Assembly (NCBI GenBank): GCA_041795785.1
Contig: JBHBXR010000097.1
Location: forward strand, 1-13,556
Length of the DNA: 13,556 bases
DNA from: CAJPST01 sp041795785
Lineage (GTDB): Bacteria > Pseudomonadota > Gammaproteobacteria > Enterobacterales > Pasteurellaceae
Reading direction: 5' to 3'
Made by a program: the position numbers and the translations under genes. Below are positions 6,676-13,556 of the stretch, one piece after another (the first letter of the stretch is position 1; every line of letters begins with the position of its first letter). The notes under the pieces are model-generated. The model was not told the DNA's origin, searched no databases, and saw only the letters and a list, made by a program, of their open reading frames with translations.

Positions 6676-8190
6676 TTACTCCTTAAGCGCCGCTTCCATC
6701 ACTTGTTCCTGTGTCAGATTATCGTTAATTAAATCCGCTTTAATTTGCCCTTGGTGCATTACCAATACGCGATCGCTGATTCCCAGCACTTCCGGCAGTT
6801 CGGACGAAATCACAATTACGGCGATACCTTCCTGCGCCAATTGATTGATCAGTTTATAAATTTCATATTTCGCGCCGATGTCGATACCGCGCGTCGGTTC
6901 GTCTAAAATCAAAATTTGCGGATTTAACAACAGCGACTTGGCTAAAATCGCCTTTTGCTGATTACCGCCGCTTAAACGACCGATGGCAAGTTCGGGCGAA
7001 GAAGTTTTCACTTTCAGCTTTGCAATGGATTGATTAATAACGGTTTCTTCCAAAGCCTCGTTAATGACGGTTTGGCCGAAACAAAATTGTCGCAAAGACG
7101 ATAAGGTGATGTTTTTACCGACGCCCATAATCGGCACGATGCCGTGTTTTTTGCGATCTTCCGGCACCATCACGATATGATGGGCAATGGCATCGGCACA
7201 GTTTTTAATCTTAACTTTGTTGTGATGAATAAAAATATCGCCTTCATACTTGCCGATATAGGAACCGAATAAACATTGCGCCATTTCCGTGCGACCGGAA
7301 CCGACCAAGCCCGCCACACCGAGAATTTCGCCCTTATGCAAACGGAAATTGGCGTTGTTCACCCGTTTAATGTGCGTGTTAATCGGATGCCAAGCGGAAA
7401 GGTTTTCCACCCGTAAAATTTCTTCGCCGATGTGATGCGCCTCGTGCGGATAAAGGGAAGTGATTTCACGCCCCACCATCATAGTGATAATATCGTCTTC
7501 ACTCATGCCCGCCGCCGCACGGGTGCCGATGTGTTCACCGTCTCGAATTACGCAAATTTTGTCGGAAATGGCTTTGACTTCATTGAGTTTATGGGAAATA
7601 TAAATACAGGCGATATTATGCGCTTTCAGATCCTTCACCAAATTGAGCAAAATCGCCGTTTCTTTCTCGGTTAAGGAAGCGGTCGGTTCATCTAAAATTA
7701 ACAAGCGCACTTGCTTATTGAGGGCTTTGGCGATTTCCACCAGCTGTTGCTGCCCCAATCCCAATTCACCCACCTTGGTATTCGGATCAACCTCAAGTTG
7801 CACTTGCTGCAAAATGGTTTTACAGCGCAGATACATTTCATTATCGTCGGTAATGCCGGATTTGGTCATTTCATTACCGAGAAACATATTTTCCAGCACG
7901 GTCATATTTTTCACCAACGTCAATTCTTGGTGAATAATGGAAATGCCTTTTTCTTCCGTTTCTTTGATGTTTTTGGCAATCAGCGGCTCGCCGGCAAACC
8001 GGATTTCGCCGGAATAATCGCCGTGAGGATAAATCGCACACAGCACTTTCATTAACGTGGATTTGCCCGAACCGTTTTCACCGCATAAAGACAGGATTTC
8101 ACCGCTGTCCAATTCAATGGAGATATTATTTAATGCCGTCACATCACCGAACTTTTTAGTGATGTTCTTCATTTCTAATAAGCGAGACAT
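6676..8190 (-). CDS. xylG: D-xylose ABC transporter ATP-binding protein (tandem ATPase domains)
   Basis: 504 residues (E. coli about 513), two fused ABC ATPase domains as in all sugar importers of the RbsA/XylG type. Domain 1 is canonical: Walker A GENGSGKST (37-45), Q-loop Q88, signature LGLGQQQ (143-149), Walker B LLILDE (163-168), H-loop H200. Domain 2 has a degenerate Walker A, GLVGSGRT (294-301), lacking the usual Lys, but keeps the signature LSGGNQQ (406-412) and Walker B ILILDE (426-431); this asymmetry is normal for the family. It powers xylose import through XylH from the cytoplasmic side. AGAGGG lies 7 bases before the ATG at 8190. The 115-base gap from xylF holds a large stem-loop. 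Confidence 0.96.
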   Translation of the reverse strand: MSRLLEMKNITKKFGDVTALNNISIELDSGEILSLCGENGSGKSTLMKVLCAIYPHGDYSGEIRFAGEPLIAKNIKETEEKGISIIHQELTLVKNMTVLENMFLGNEMTKSGITDDNEMYLRCKTILQQVQLEVDPNTKVGELGLGQQQLVEIAKALNKQVRLLILDEPTASLTEKETAILLNLVKDLKAHNIACIYISHKLNEVKAISDKICVIRDGEHIGTRAAAGMSEDDIITMMVGREITSLYPHEAHHIGEEILRVENLSAWHPINTHIKRVNNANFRLHKGEILGVAGLVGSGRTEMAQCLFGSYIGKYEGDIFIHHNKVKIKNCADAIAHHIVMVPEDRKKHGIVPIMGVGKNITLSSLRQFCFGQTVINEALEETVINQSIAKLKVKTSSPELAIGRLSGGNQQKAILAKSLLLNPQILILDEPTRGIDIGAKYEIYKLINQLAQEGIAVIVISSELPEVLGISDRVLVMHQGQIKADLINDNLTQEQVMEAALKE

Positions 8191-8208
8191 AATAAAGCCC
8201 TCTAGGAA

Positions 8209-8284
8209 AAAGTGCGGTCGAAAAACCGAGGATTTTTCACCTTGCGGTAATGCGGAAAAACTCCGTAAAAACCGACCGCACTTT
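8209..8284 (-). repeat. xylF-xylG intercistronic stem-loop from an inverted uptake-sequence pair
   Basis: AAAGTGCGGTCG (8209-8220) and CGACCGCACTTT (8273-8284) are perfectly complementary over 12 bases, separated by 52. Each contains an exact uptake core. Inside the loop, GGATTTTTC (8230-8238) pairs with GAAAAA(C)TCC (8255-8264), nine pairs with one bulge, so the RNA could fold into a long compound hairpin. It begins 21 bases after the xylF stop and ends 18 bases before the xylG start. It may protect the 3' end of xylF mRNA or reduce read-through, giving excess binding protein over XylGH. That role is inferred. Confidence 0.8.
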
Positions 8285-8305
8285 GATGACGCTTAACCAG
8301 CCGTA

Positions 8306-9304
8306 TTATTTATAAATAGCCTCTTTGGAATGGAAACCGTCCTTAATGATTGTTGCTTCGATGTTGTCTTTCGTCACCGCAATCGGATCCAATAAGTAAG
8401 CCGGCACGTCTTTCAAGCCGTTGTTTAATTGCGCATTCGCTTCCGTCTTACCGTCTTTACCCAATTGCACCGCAATTTCCGCCGCTTTATCCGCTAACTT
8501 GGTAATCGGTTTATAAACGGTCATTGTTTGCGTACCTTCCACGATTCGTTTAATCCCCGCCAAATCAGCATCCTGACCGGAAATCGCCACCTTGCCCGCC
8601 AATCCCTGCGCGCTTAACGCTTGAATCGCGCCGCCGGCAGTGGCGTCATTGGAGGCGACTACCGCATCAATGTTGTTCTTATTGGCGGTCAAGGCGTTTT
8701 CCATAATTTGTAAGGCTTTTTCCGCTAACCAAGAATCCACCCATTGATCGCCCACCACTTTGATTTTGCCGCTGTCGATAAGCGGTTGTAATACTTTCAT
8801 TTGCCCTTTGCGGAACAGCTTCGCATTGTTATCCACCGGTGAGCCGCCCATTAAGAAATATTTTCCTTCCGGCACTTTCTCGACGATGCTTTGCGCCTGT
8901 AATTCCCCGACTTTCTCATTATCGAAGGAAACATAGAAGTCCAAATCCGCGTTGTTAATCAAACGGTCGTAAGCCAGCACTTTAATGCCTTCGCGTTTTG
9001 CTTCCGCAATAATATTGCCGAGCACTTCGCCGTTAAACGGAATAATCACCAGTACGTCCACATTGCGGTTAATCATATTTTCAATTTGGGAAATCTGAGC
9101 GGTTGCATCGCCGTTGGCGGACTGCACGAAAACTTTCGCCCCCAACTCCTCCGCTTTTTTCACGAAAATATCACGGTCTTTTTGCCATCTTTCTAAACGT
9201 AAATCATCAATTGACATACCGATGGTCAGATCCTTGGCAAGAGCCGACGTGCTAAAAACGGTTAACGCAGCGGCTACGGATAATAAAGCATGTTTAATTT
9301 TCAT
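8306..9304 (-). CDS. xylF: D-xylose-binding periplasmic protein
   Basis: 332 residues (E. coli XylF 330). It binds D-xylose in the periplasm and delivers it to the XylGH complex. A clear Sec signal peptide spans residues 1-23 (two Lys, hydrophobic core, cleavage after ALA-23). The mature protein starts KDLTIGMSIDDLRLERWQ and has the two-lobed type I binding fold, with VASNDATAGG and ISGQDADLAG in the second lobe matching the sugar-contacting segments of this family. GAGG sits 7 bases before the ATG. It is first in xylFGH, separated from xylG by the uptake-pair stem-loop. It diverges from xylA across a shared control region and should respond to XylR and CRP. Confidence 0.97.
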   Translation of the reverse strand: MKIKHALLSVAAALTVFSTSALAKDLTIGMSIDDLRLERWQKDRDIFVKKAEELGAKVFVQSANGDATAQISQIENMINRNVDVLVIIPFNGEVLGNIIAEAKREGIKVLAYDRLINNADLDFYVSFDNEKVGELQAQSIVEKVPEGKYFLMGGSPVDNNAKLFRKGQMKVLQPLIDSGKIKVVGDQWVDSWLAEKALQIMENALTANKNNIDAVVASNDATAGGAIQALSAQGLAGKVAISGQDADLAGIKRIVEGTQTMTVYKPITKLADKAAEIAVQLGKDGKTEANAQLNNGLKDVPAYLLDPIAVTKDNIEATIIKDGFHSKEAIYK

Positions 9305-9339
9305 AATGTCACCTCAACGGATTAAAATTAATGATGTTT

Positions 9340-9360
9340 AGAGTTACAGCCTGTTACTCT
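9340..9360. promoter_or_regulatory. 21-base imperfect palindrome at the front of the xylF transcript
   Basis: AGAGT, T, ACAG, C, CTGT, T, ACTCT: nine symmetric pairs around a central C, with a single mismatched pair. It lies 36 bases upstream of the xylF start, at or just after the predicted transcription start. A smaller inverted repeat (GCAA/TTGC, 9361-9373) abuts it. It could be an operator or, in RNA, a 5'-terminal hairpin; the sequence does not decide. Confidence 0.45.
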
Positions 9361-9363
9361 GCA

Positions 9364-9369
9364 AGCAGT
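9364..9369 (-). promoter_or_regulatory. tentative xylF -10 position
   Basis: ACTGCT on the minus strand, placed by mirror symmetry with the xylA -10 about the central CRP site. It is a poor -10 on its own (two of six), acceptable only for an activator-dependent promoter. The better hexamers GATAAT (9395-9400) and GATAAC (9378-9383) lie within or next to the inferred XylR site and cannot be excluded. Confidence 0.25.
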
Positions 9370-9390
9370 TTGCGCGGGTTATCCGTTTAA

Positions 9391-9422
9391 TTCAATTATC
9401 AGATCTTCTACCCTTATTATGT
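9391..9422 (-). promoter_or_regulatory. inferred XylR operator for xylFGH
   Basis: On the minus strand, TAATAAG and TAATTGA (9392-9398) start 21 bases apart, two helical turns, as expected for AraC-family direct half-sites. The arm mirrors the xylA operator around the CRP centre at 9441.5: both TAATTGA copies are exactly 46.5 bases from it, and the outer 17 bases agree at 12 positions. XylR binding is inferred from this geometry and from E. coli, where XylR sites flank a central CRP site. Confidence 0.55.
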
Positions 9423-9430
9423 TTTTTAGT

Positions 9431-9452
9431 TTTTGTGACGCAGTACACAATA
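9431..9452. promoter_or_regulatory. CRP site central to the divergent xyl promoters
   Basis: TGTGA (9434-9438), six bases, ACACA (9445-9449): nine of ten core CRP positions. It is the only good CRP match in the 245-base xylF/xylA gap and is placed between the two inferred XylR operators, the arrangement described for E. coli xyl. It lies about 84 bases upstream of either predicted start. Confidence 0.7.
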
Positions 9453-9462
9453 ACCAATAATC

Positions 9463-9493
9463 TTAATGATTAAGTTAAATAACGTAATTGATC
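9463..9493 (+). promoter_or_regulatory. inferred XylR operator for xylAB
   Basis: TAATGAT (9464-9470) and TAATTGAT (9485-9492) start 21 bases apart in direct orientation. The proximal half-site abuts the candidate -35 of xylA, where an AraC-type activator would touch RNA polymerase. It mirrors the xylF operator. Confidence 0.55.
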
Positions 9494-9519
9494 CGTAAGA
9501 GGTTTTCATCAATTATGCT
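9491..9519 (+). promoter_or_regulatory. candidate xylA promoter
   Basis: TATGCT (9514-9519) matches four of six -10 positions. The -35 place 17 bases upstream (ATCCGT, 9491-9496) is unlike consensus and overlaps the proximal XylR half-site, typical of a promoter needing an activator. The start would be near 9526, leaving a leader of about 24 bases with the ribosome site AGGAG 8 bases before the ATG. Confidence 0.4.
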
Positions 9520-9541
9520 CCTGAACTTATTTCATCAGGAG
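9518..9541 (+). other. inverted repeat covering the xylA ribosome binding site
   Basis: CTCCTGA (9518-9524) and TCAGGAG (9535-9541) are perfectly complementary over seven bases with a 10-base loop; the right arm contains the AGGAG that serves xylA. If the transcript begins upstream of 9518 the site would be masked. If it begins near 9526, as the candidate -10 predicts, the left arm is not transcribed. Confidence 0.5.
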
Positions 9542-9549
9542 AAATCATT

Positions 9550-10869
9550 ATGGCTACCTATTTCGATAAAATTGAAAAAGTAAACTACGAAGGCGCTCAT
9601 TCAACCAATCCGTTCGCCTTCAAACATTATGACGCCAATCAAGTGATCCTCGGCAAAACTATGGCGGAGCATTTACGTCCGGCGGTGTGTTATTGGCATA
9701 CGTTCTGTTGGAACGGTAACGATATGTTCGGCGTAGGCTCGTTTGATCGCAGTTGGCAAAAAGCCGCCGATCCGCTGGCGGGCGCCAAACAAAAAGCGGA
9801 CATTGCCTTTGAATTTTTTACCAAACTGGGCATTCCTTATTATTGCTTCCATGATGTGGACGTGGCGCCGGAGGGAAATTCTTTCAAAGAGTACCTGTAT
9901 AATTTTCACACTTTGGTTGATATTTTGGAACAAAAACAGGCGCAAAGCGGCGTGAAACTGTTGTGGGGAACCGCCAACTGCTTTACCAATCCGCGTTATA
10001 TGTCCGGCGCGTCCACTAATCCGAATCCGGAAATGTTCGCTTGGGCGGCAGCGCAGGTGTTTACCGCCATGAACGCCACCAAACGGCTGGGCGGCGAAAA
10101 CTATGTGTTATGGGGCGGACGCGAAGGCTATGAAACCCTGTTAAACACCGATTTAAAACGCGAACGGGAACAAATCGGTCGGTTTATGCAAATGGTGGTG
10201 GAACACAAACACAAAATCGGTTTCCAAGGCACTTTGTTAATCGAACCGAAACCGCAGGAACCGACCAAACATCAATACGATTACGACGTGGCGACGGTGT
10301 ACGGCTTCTTAAAACAATTCGGTTTGGAAAAAGAAATTAAAGTGAACATTGAAGCCAATCACGCTACGTTGGCGGGGCATACTTTCCAACACGAAATCGC
10401 CACAGCCTGCGCATTGGATATTTTCGGCTCTATTGACGCCAACCGCGGCGATCCGCAATTGGGTTGGGATACCGACCAATTCCCGAACAGTGTGGAAGAA
10501 AACGCGTTGGTGATGTACGAAATCCTGAAATACGGCGGTTTTAAAACGGGCGGCTTTAATTTCGATGCCAAAATCCGCCGTCAGAGTATCGATCGCTACG
10601 ATTTATTCCACGGTCATATCGGTGCGCTTGACGTCTTGGCATTATCTCTCAAACGCGCGGCGCAAATGTTGCAGGATAAGGTATTGCAGGACGTAGTGGA
10701 TAAACGTTATGCAGGTTGGAACGGCGACTTGGGACGGCGTATTCTGAACGGTCAGGCATCGTTGCAGGATTTGGCGCAGTTGGTGGAGGATTCCGCTATG
10801 GATCCGCAACCGGTTTCCGGTCAGCAGGAATATTTAGAAAATTTAGTGAACAGTTATATTTATAAATAG
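9550..10869 (+). CDS. xylA: D-xylose isomerase
   Basis: 439 residues (E. coli 440, class II). It interconverts D-xylose and D-xylulose in the cytoplasm by a metal-assisted hydride shift. All active-site residues fall at the family positions: H101 and D104 (FHDVD), metal ligands E232 (LIEPKPQEP), E268 and H271 (IEANH), D296 (SIDANRGD), D307 and D309 (GWDTDQ), D339 (NFDAK). No residue is missing. AGGAG lies 8 bases before the ATG. It is first in xylAB and diverges from xylF over the XylR/CRP control region. A 93-base gap with an uptake-pair stem-loop separates it from xylB. Confidence 0.98.
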   Translation: MATYFDKIEKVNYEGAHSTNPFAFKHYDANQVILGKTMAEHLRPAVCYWHTFCWNGNDMFGVGSFDRSWQKAADPLAGAKQKADIAFEFFTKLGIPYYCFHDVDVAPEGNSFKEYLYNFHTLVDILEQKQAQSGVKLLWGTANCFTNPRYMSGASTNPNPEMFAWAAAQVFTAMNATKRLGGENYVLWGGREGYETLLNTDLKREREQIGRFMQMVVEHKHKIGFQGTLLIEPKPQEPTKHQYDYDVATVYGFLKQFGLEKEIKVNIEANHATLAGHTFQHEIATACALDIFGSIDANRGDPQLGWDTDQFPNSVEENALVMYEILKYGGFKTGGFNFDAKIRRQSIDRYDLFHGHIGALDVLALSLKRAAQMLQDKVLQDVVDKRYAGWNGDLGRRILNGQASLQDLAQLVEDSAMDPQPVSGQQEYLENLVNSYIYK

Positions 10870-10880
10870 TATTTCTCCAT

Positions 10881-10937
10881 AAAGTGCGGTATGTTTTTGA
10901 GGTGTTTTTAAAACGCTGAAAATTTCAACCGCACTTT
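10881..10937 (+). repeat. xylA-xylB intercistronic stem-loop from an inverted uptake-sequence pair
   Basis: AAAGTGCGGT (10881-10890) and ACCGCACTTT (10928-10937) form a perfect 10-bp stem with a 37-base AT-rich loop, starting 11 bases after the xylA stop. Both arms are exact uptake cores, in the same facing order as between xylF and xylG. The ribosome site of xylB (AGGAG, from 10953) lies outside the stem. It may stabilise xylA mRNA or limit read-through to xylB; this is inferred. Confidence 0.8.
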
Positions 10938-10962
10938 TTCACATTTTATGCAAGGAGCACTT

Positions 10963-12408
10963 ATGTATATCGGAATCGACCTCGGCACATCCGGCGTAAA
11001 AGTCGTGTTGCTTGACGAAAAACAAAATATCATCGCTACCACCCAACAATCGCTGCCGATTTCCCGTCCGCATCCCCTTTGGTCGGAACAAAATCCGCAA
11101 GATTGGTGGAACGCAACCAATCTTGCTATGACGGATTTGGCGCAACAGCAGAACCTAAGCGCGGTTAAAGCCATCGGTTTGACCGGACAAATGCACGGCG
11201 CCACCTTATTGGATAAGCAGGATCAGGTTCTGACTCCGGCGATTTTATGGAATGACGGTCGCAGTGCGCAAGAATGTGTCGAACTTGAACAATTGGTACC
11301 GAATTCGAGAGAGATCACCGGTAATCTGATGATGCCGGGTTTCACGGCGCCAAAATTGAAATGGGTGGCAAAACATCAACCGCAAGTGTTTGAGAAAATC
11401 GCCAAAGTATTGTTACCGAAGGATTATCTGCGTTTATTATTGACCGGCGAATACGGCTCCGATATGTCCGACGCTTCCGGCACGATGTGGCTGGACGTCG
11501 CGAAACGAGATTGGAACCAAGCCTTATTACACGCTTGCGGATTGGATCGCGATAATATGCCGACGCTGTTTGAAGGCAATCAAATCACGGGTTATCTGCG
11601 TAAAGAACTGGCGCAATCATGGAAAATGAACGAAGTGCCCGTGGTTGCCGGCGGTGGCGATAATGCGGCGGGCGCCATTGGAATCGGCTTGTATCAAGCG
11701 GGGCAGGCGATGCTTTCGTTAGGCACATCGGGCGTATATTTTGTGGTGACGGACAAATTCAGCGCCAACCCGCAACAAGCGGTACACAGTTTCTGTCATG
11801 CCTTGCCCGCACGTTGGCATTTGATGTCGGTGATTTTAAGCGCCGCCTCCGCCGTAGATTGGGCGAAGAAAGTGACCGGAATCGCGGATATTCAAACCCT
11901 GTTCCGTCAGGCGGAACAAAGTGCGGTCGATTCCGAAGCCGTTTTTTTACCTTATTTATCGGGCGAGCGGACACCGCACAATGACGCTTATGCCAAAGGC
12001 GTATTCTGGGGTTTAACCCATAACGATGATCAAACCAGTATGGCAAAAGCCGTAATTGAAGGGGTCAGTTTTGCCTTGGCGGAAAGCATTGACGTACTGC
12101 ATAACACGGGTGTGAGCGCAGATAACATCGCGTTAATCGGCGGCGGAGCGAAAAGCGCTTATTGGCGACAACTGTTAGCGGATATTTGCGGTAAAACCTT
12201 TGAATACCGTACCGGCGGCGATGTAGGTCCCGCTTTAGGCGCCGCCAAATTGGCGCAAATCGCCATGAATCCGCATGAAAATCTCGCCAACTTCTGCCAA
12301 CCGTTACAATTGGAAGCCGTCTATCAGCCGAATCCGTCACGCAGTGCATTTTATGCGGAAAAACGGGCGAAATTCGCTGAAATCTATCGACGTTTGAAAG
12401 GGTTATAA
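10963..12408 (+). CDS. xylB: D-xylulose kinase (xylulokinase)
   Basis: 481 residues (E. coli 484), FGGY-family sugar kinase. It phosphorylates D-xylulose with ATP to xylulose 5-phosphate, which enters the pentose phosphate pathway. The N-terminus MYIGIDLGTSGVK holds the phosphate-1 loop with D6; the substrate segment GLTGQMHG includes H78; the catalytic base D233 is in AGGGDNAAG, at the same number as in E. coli; GGGAKSAYWRQLLAD in the C-terminal domain binds adenosine. The frame is open from ATG 10948, but ATG 10963 has AGGAG five bases upstream and gives the family N-terminus, so it is used here. It ends the xylAB operon and converges on ilvC. Confidence 0.97.
   Translation: MYIGIDLGTSGVKVVLLDEKQNIIATTQQSLPISRPHPLWSEQNPQDWWNATNLAMTDLAQQQNLSAVKAIGLTGQMHGATLLDKQDQVLTPAILWNDGRSAQECVELEQLVPNSREITGNLMMPGFTAPKLKWVAKHQPQVFEKIAKVLLPKDYLRLLLTGEYGSDMSDASGTMWLDVAKRDWNQALLHACGLDRDNMPTLFEGNQITGYLRKELAQSWKMNEVPVVAGGGDNAAGAIGIGLYQAGQAMLSLGTSGVYFVVTDKFSANPQQAVHSFCHALPARWHLMSVILSAASAVDWAKKVTGIADIQTLFRQAEQSAVDSEAVFLPYLSGERTPHNDAYAKGVFWGLTHNDDQTSMAKAVIEGVSFALAESIDVLHNTGVSADNIALIGGGAKSAYWRQLLADICGKTFEYRTGGDVGPALGAAKLAQIAMNPHENLANFCQPLQLEAVYQPNPSRSAFYAEKRAKFAEIYRRLKGL
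11919..11927 (+). repeat. DNA uptake sequence core (Hin type) inside xylB
   Basis: An exact AAGTGCGGT followed by CGATT in xylB coding sequence, encoding Ser-Ala-Val after a Gln. It has no inverted partner nearby. Confidence 0.85.
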
Positions 12409-12429
12409 TCCATATACGGCACAAAATAT

Positions 12430-12460
12430 CAAGGGCTGCTCCGATACGGAACAGCCCTTG
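12430..12460. terminator. bidirectional terminator between xylB and ilvC
   Basis: CAAGGGCTG (12430-12438) pairs with CAGCCCTTG (12452-12460) and TCCG with CGGA inside, around a 3-base loop. One internal position is a C/A mismatch in the plus-strand RNA but a G-U pair in the minus-strand RNA, so the stem is a continuous 14 pairs for ilvC. The minus strand continues with ATATTTTG; the plus strand tail (TCTTACC) is poorer. It therefore looks tuned to end ilvC, and also serves xylB. Confidence 0.85.
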
Positions 12461-12492
12461 TCTTACCGATTGTCTCTTATCGGAAGAAACGA

Positions 12493-13556
12493 TTAACCTT
12501 GTGAAGAAATACGTTTCATATCCGTCATATAACCGCGTAATTCCTGACCGATATGCTCGATCGGATGGTTGCGAATCGCATCGTTCACGTCACGCAACAA
12601 TACGTTGTCGATTTCAACGGTCGGCGTCGGCTCGCCCAAATCGCCGCGTTGTAAATTCGGCATGATTTCTTTAGCGAGAATCGGTGTTGCTACGTTGGCA
12701 AACAAGTAGTTACCGTATTCCGCCGTATCGGAAATCACCACGTTCATTTCATATAAACGTTTACGTGCGATAGTATTGGCGATTAACGGCAATTCGTGCA
12801 AGGATTCGTAGTAAGCGGATTCTTCGTAAATGCCCGCAGAAACCATGGTATCGAACGCCAATTCAACGCCCGCTTTCACCATCGCCACCATTAATACTCC
12901 GTTATCGAAGTATTCCTGTTCGCTGATTTTAATGCCGTCTGCTTTCGGCGCATTTTCAAACGCGGTTTTACCGGTTTCTTCACGCCATTTCAATAAGTTG
13001 GCGTCGCCGTTTGCCCAGTCTTCCATCATCACGCGAGAGAATTCGCCGCTGATAATATCGTCCATGTGTTTTTGGAACAGGAATTCCAATTTGTCTTTGA
13101 TTTGTTCGGAAAGCTCAAATGCGCGCAGTTTCGCACTGTTCGACAAACGATCCATCATTAACGTGATACCGCCCTGTTTCAAGGCTTCGGTGATAGTCTC
13201 CCAACCGTATTGGATTAATTTACCCGCATACGCCGGATCTTTACCGTCCGCAATCAATTTGTCGTAACATACGATGGAACCGGCTTGCAACATACCGCAC
13301 AGAATGGTTTGTTCGCCCATTAAATCGGATTTCACTTCCGCCACGAAAGAAGATTCCAACACGCCGGCGCGATGACCGCCGGTTGCCGCCGCCCATGCTT
13401 TGGCAATTGCCAAACCTTCGCCTTGCGGATCATTTTCAGGGTGAACGGCGATTAATGTCGGCACGCCGAAACCGCGTTTGTATTCTTCGCGCACTTCCGT
13501 TCCCGGGCATTTCGGCGCCACCATCACCACGGTGATGTCTTTACGGATTTGTTCGC
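12493..13556 (-). CDS. ilvC: Ketol-acid reductoisomerase, class II (N-terminus beyond window edge)
   Basis: The last roughly 354 residues of a protein of about 491 (E. coli IlvC); the NADPH-binding first part and the start lie past the right edge. IlvC converts acetolactate and acetohydroxybutyrate to the dihydroxy acids of valine/leucine and isoleucine synthesis in the cytoplasm. The visible part begins EQIRKDITVVMVAPKCPG and is very close to E. coli. The first metal-binding Asp and Glu are in VKSDLMGEQ; the second domain keeps ESAYYESLHELPLIANTIAR with its conserved Glu residues, typical of the long class II form with a duplicated C-terminal domain. The frame is intact to the stop, followed by a strong hairpin terminator. 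It is unrelated in function to the convergent xylB. Confidence 0.97.
   Translation of the reverse strand, partial: EQIRKDITVVMVAPKCPGTEVREEYKRGFGVPTLIAVHPENDPQGEGLAIAKAWAAATGGHRAGVLESSFVAEVKSDLMGEQTILCGMLQAGSIVCYDKLIADGKDPAYAGKLIQYGWETITEALKQGGITLMMDRLSNSAKLRAFELSEQIKDKLEFLFQKHMDDIISGEFSRVMMEDWANGDANLLKWREETGKTAFENAPKADGIKISEQEYFDNGVLMVAMVKAGVELAFDTMVSAGIYEESAYYESLHELPLIANTIARKRLYEMNVVISDTAEYGNYLFANVATPILAKEIMPNLQRGDLGEPTPTVEIDNVLLRDVNDAIRNHPIEHIGQELRGYMTDMKRISSQG

Noticed and set aside
11775..11783. ACAAGCGGT, the uptake core of the other (Apl-type) Pasteurellaceae branch, in xylB
   Set aside because: A single copy within coding sequence against twelve exact Hin-type cores; taken as chance.
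1..13556. A novel defence, mobile or biosynthetic system
   Set aside because: All substantial open frames are accounted for by known core genes or are shadows of them; there are no mobile-element signatures and no large gap without a gene.

Overview
The window looks like ordinary chromosomal DNA of a Pasteurellaceae bacterium. Twelve exact copies of the 9-base DNA uptake core AAGTGCGGT (either strand) are spread over 13.5 kb, which is the signature of the Haemophilus influenzae-type ('Hin') branch (Haemophilus, Pasteurella, Aggregatibacter, Basfia/Mannheimia succiniciproducens, Actinobacillus succinogenes). The proteins are recognisable gammaproteobacterial core proteins. I cannot name the genus from sequence alone. 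There are no tRNA or rRNA genes, insertion sequences, phage genes, CRISPR arrays or toxin/defence genes, and I found no undescribed multi-gene system.

Left part (1-4170): a truncated M20-family metallopeptidase gene (minus) runs off the left edge. Next is a two-gene minus-strand unit, plsC-ftsP (phospholipid acyltransferase and Tat-exported division protein), with lpxH (lipid A synthesis) diverging from plsC. These are envelope genes.

Centre (4215-12408): a complete D-xylose utilisation locus. xylR (regulator) and xylFGH (binding protein, ATPase, permease of the high-affinity ABC importer) lie on the minus strand; xylAB (isomerase and kinase) lie on the plus strand. xylF and xylA diverge from a 245-base control region. 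There, one CRP-like site lies at the exact centre of two mirror-image arms, each with two 21-base-spaced half-sites that I infer bind XylR. XylFGH brings xylose in, XylA converts it to D-xylulose, XylB phosphorylates that to xylulose 5-phosphate for the pentose phosphate pathway, and XylR with xylose (plus CRP-cAMP) should switch both operons on together. A separate CRP-like site sits in front of xylR.

The most unusual layout feature is how uptake sequences are used. Six of the twelve copies form three inverted pairs, all in the xyl locus: one is the terminator after xylH, and the other two are long-loop stem structures between xylF and xylG and between xylA and xylB.

Right end (12493-13556): the C-terminal three quarters of ilvC (branched-chain amino acid synthesis), convergent with xylB and sharing a strong bidirectional terminator with it. 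Start codons for ftsP, lpxH, xylR and xylB were moved inward from the longest open frame using ribosome binding sites, signal peptides or family N-termini.
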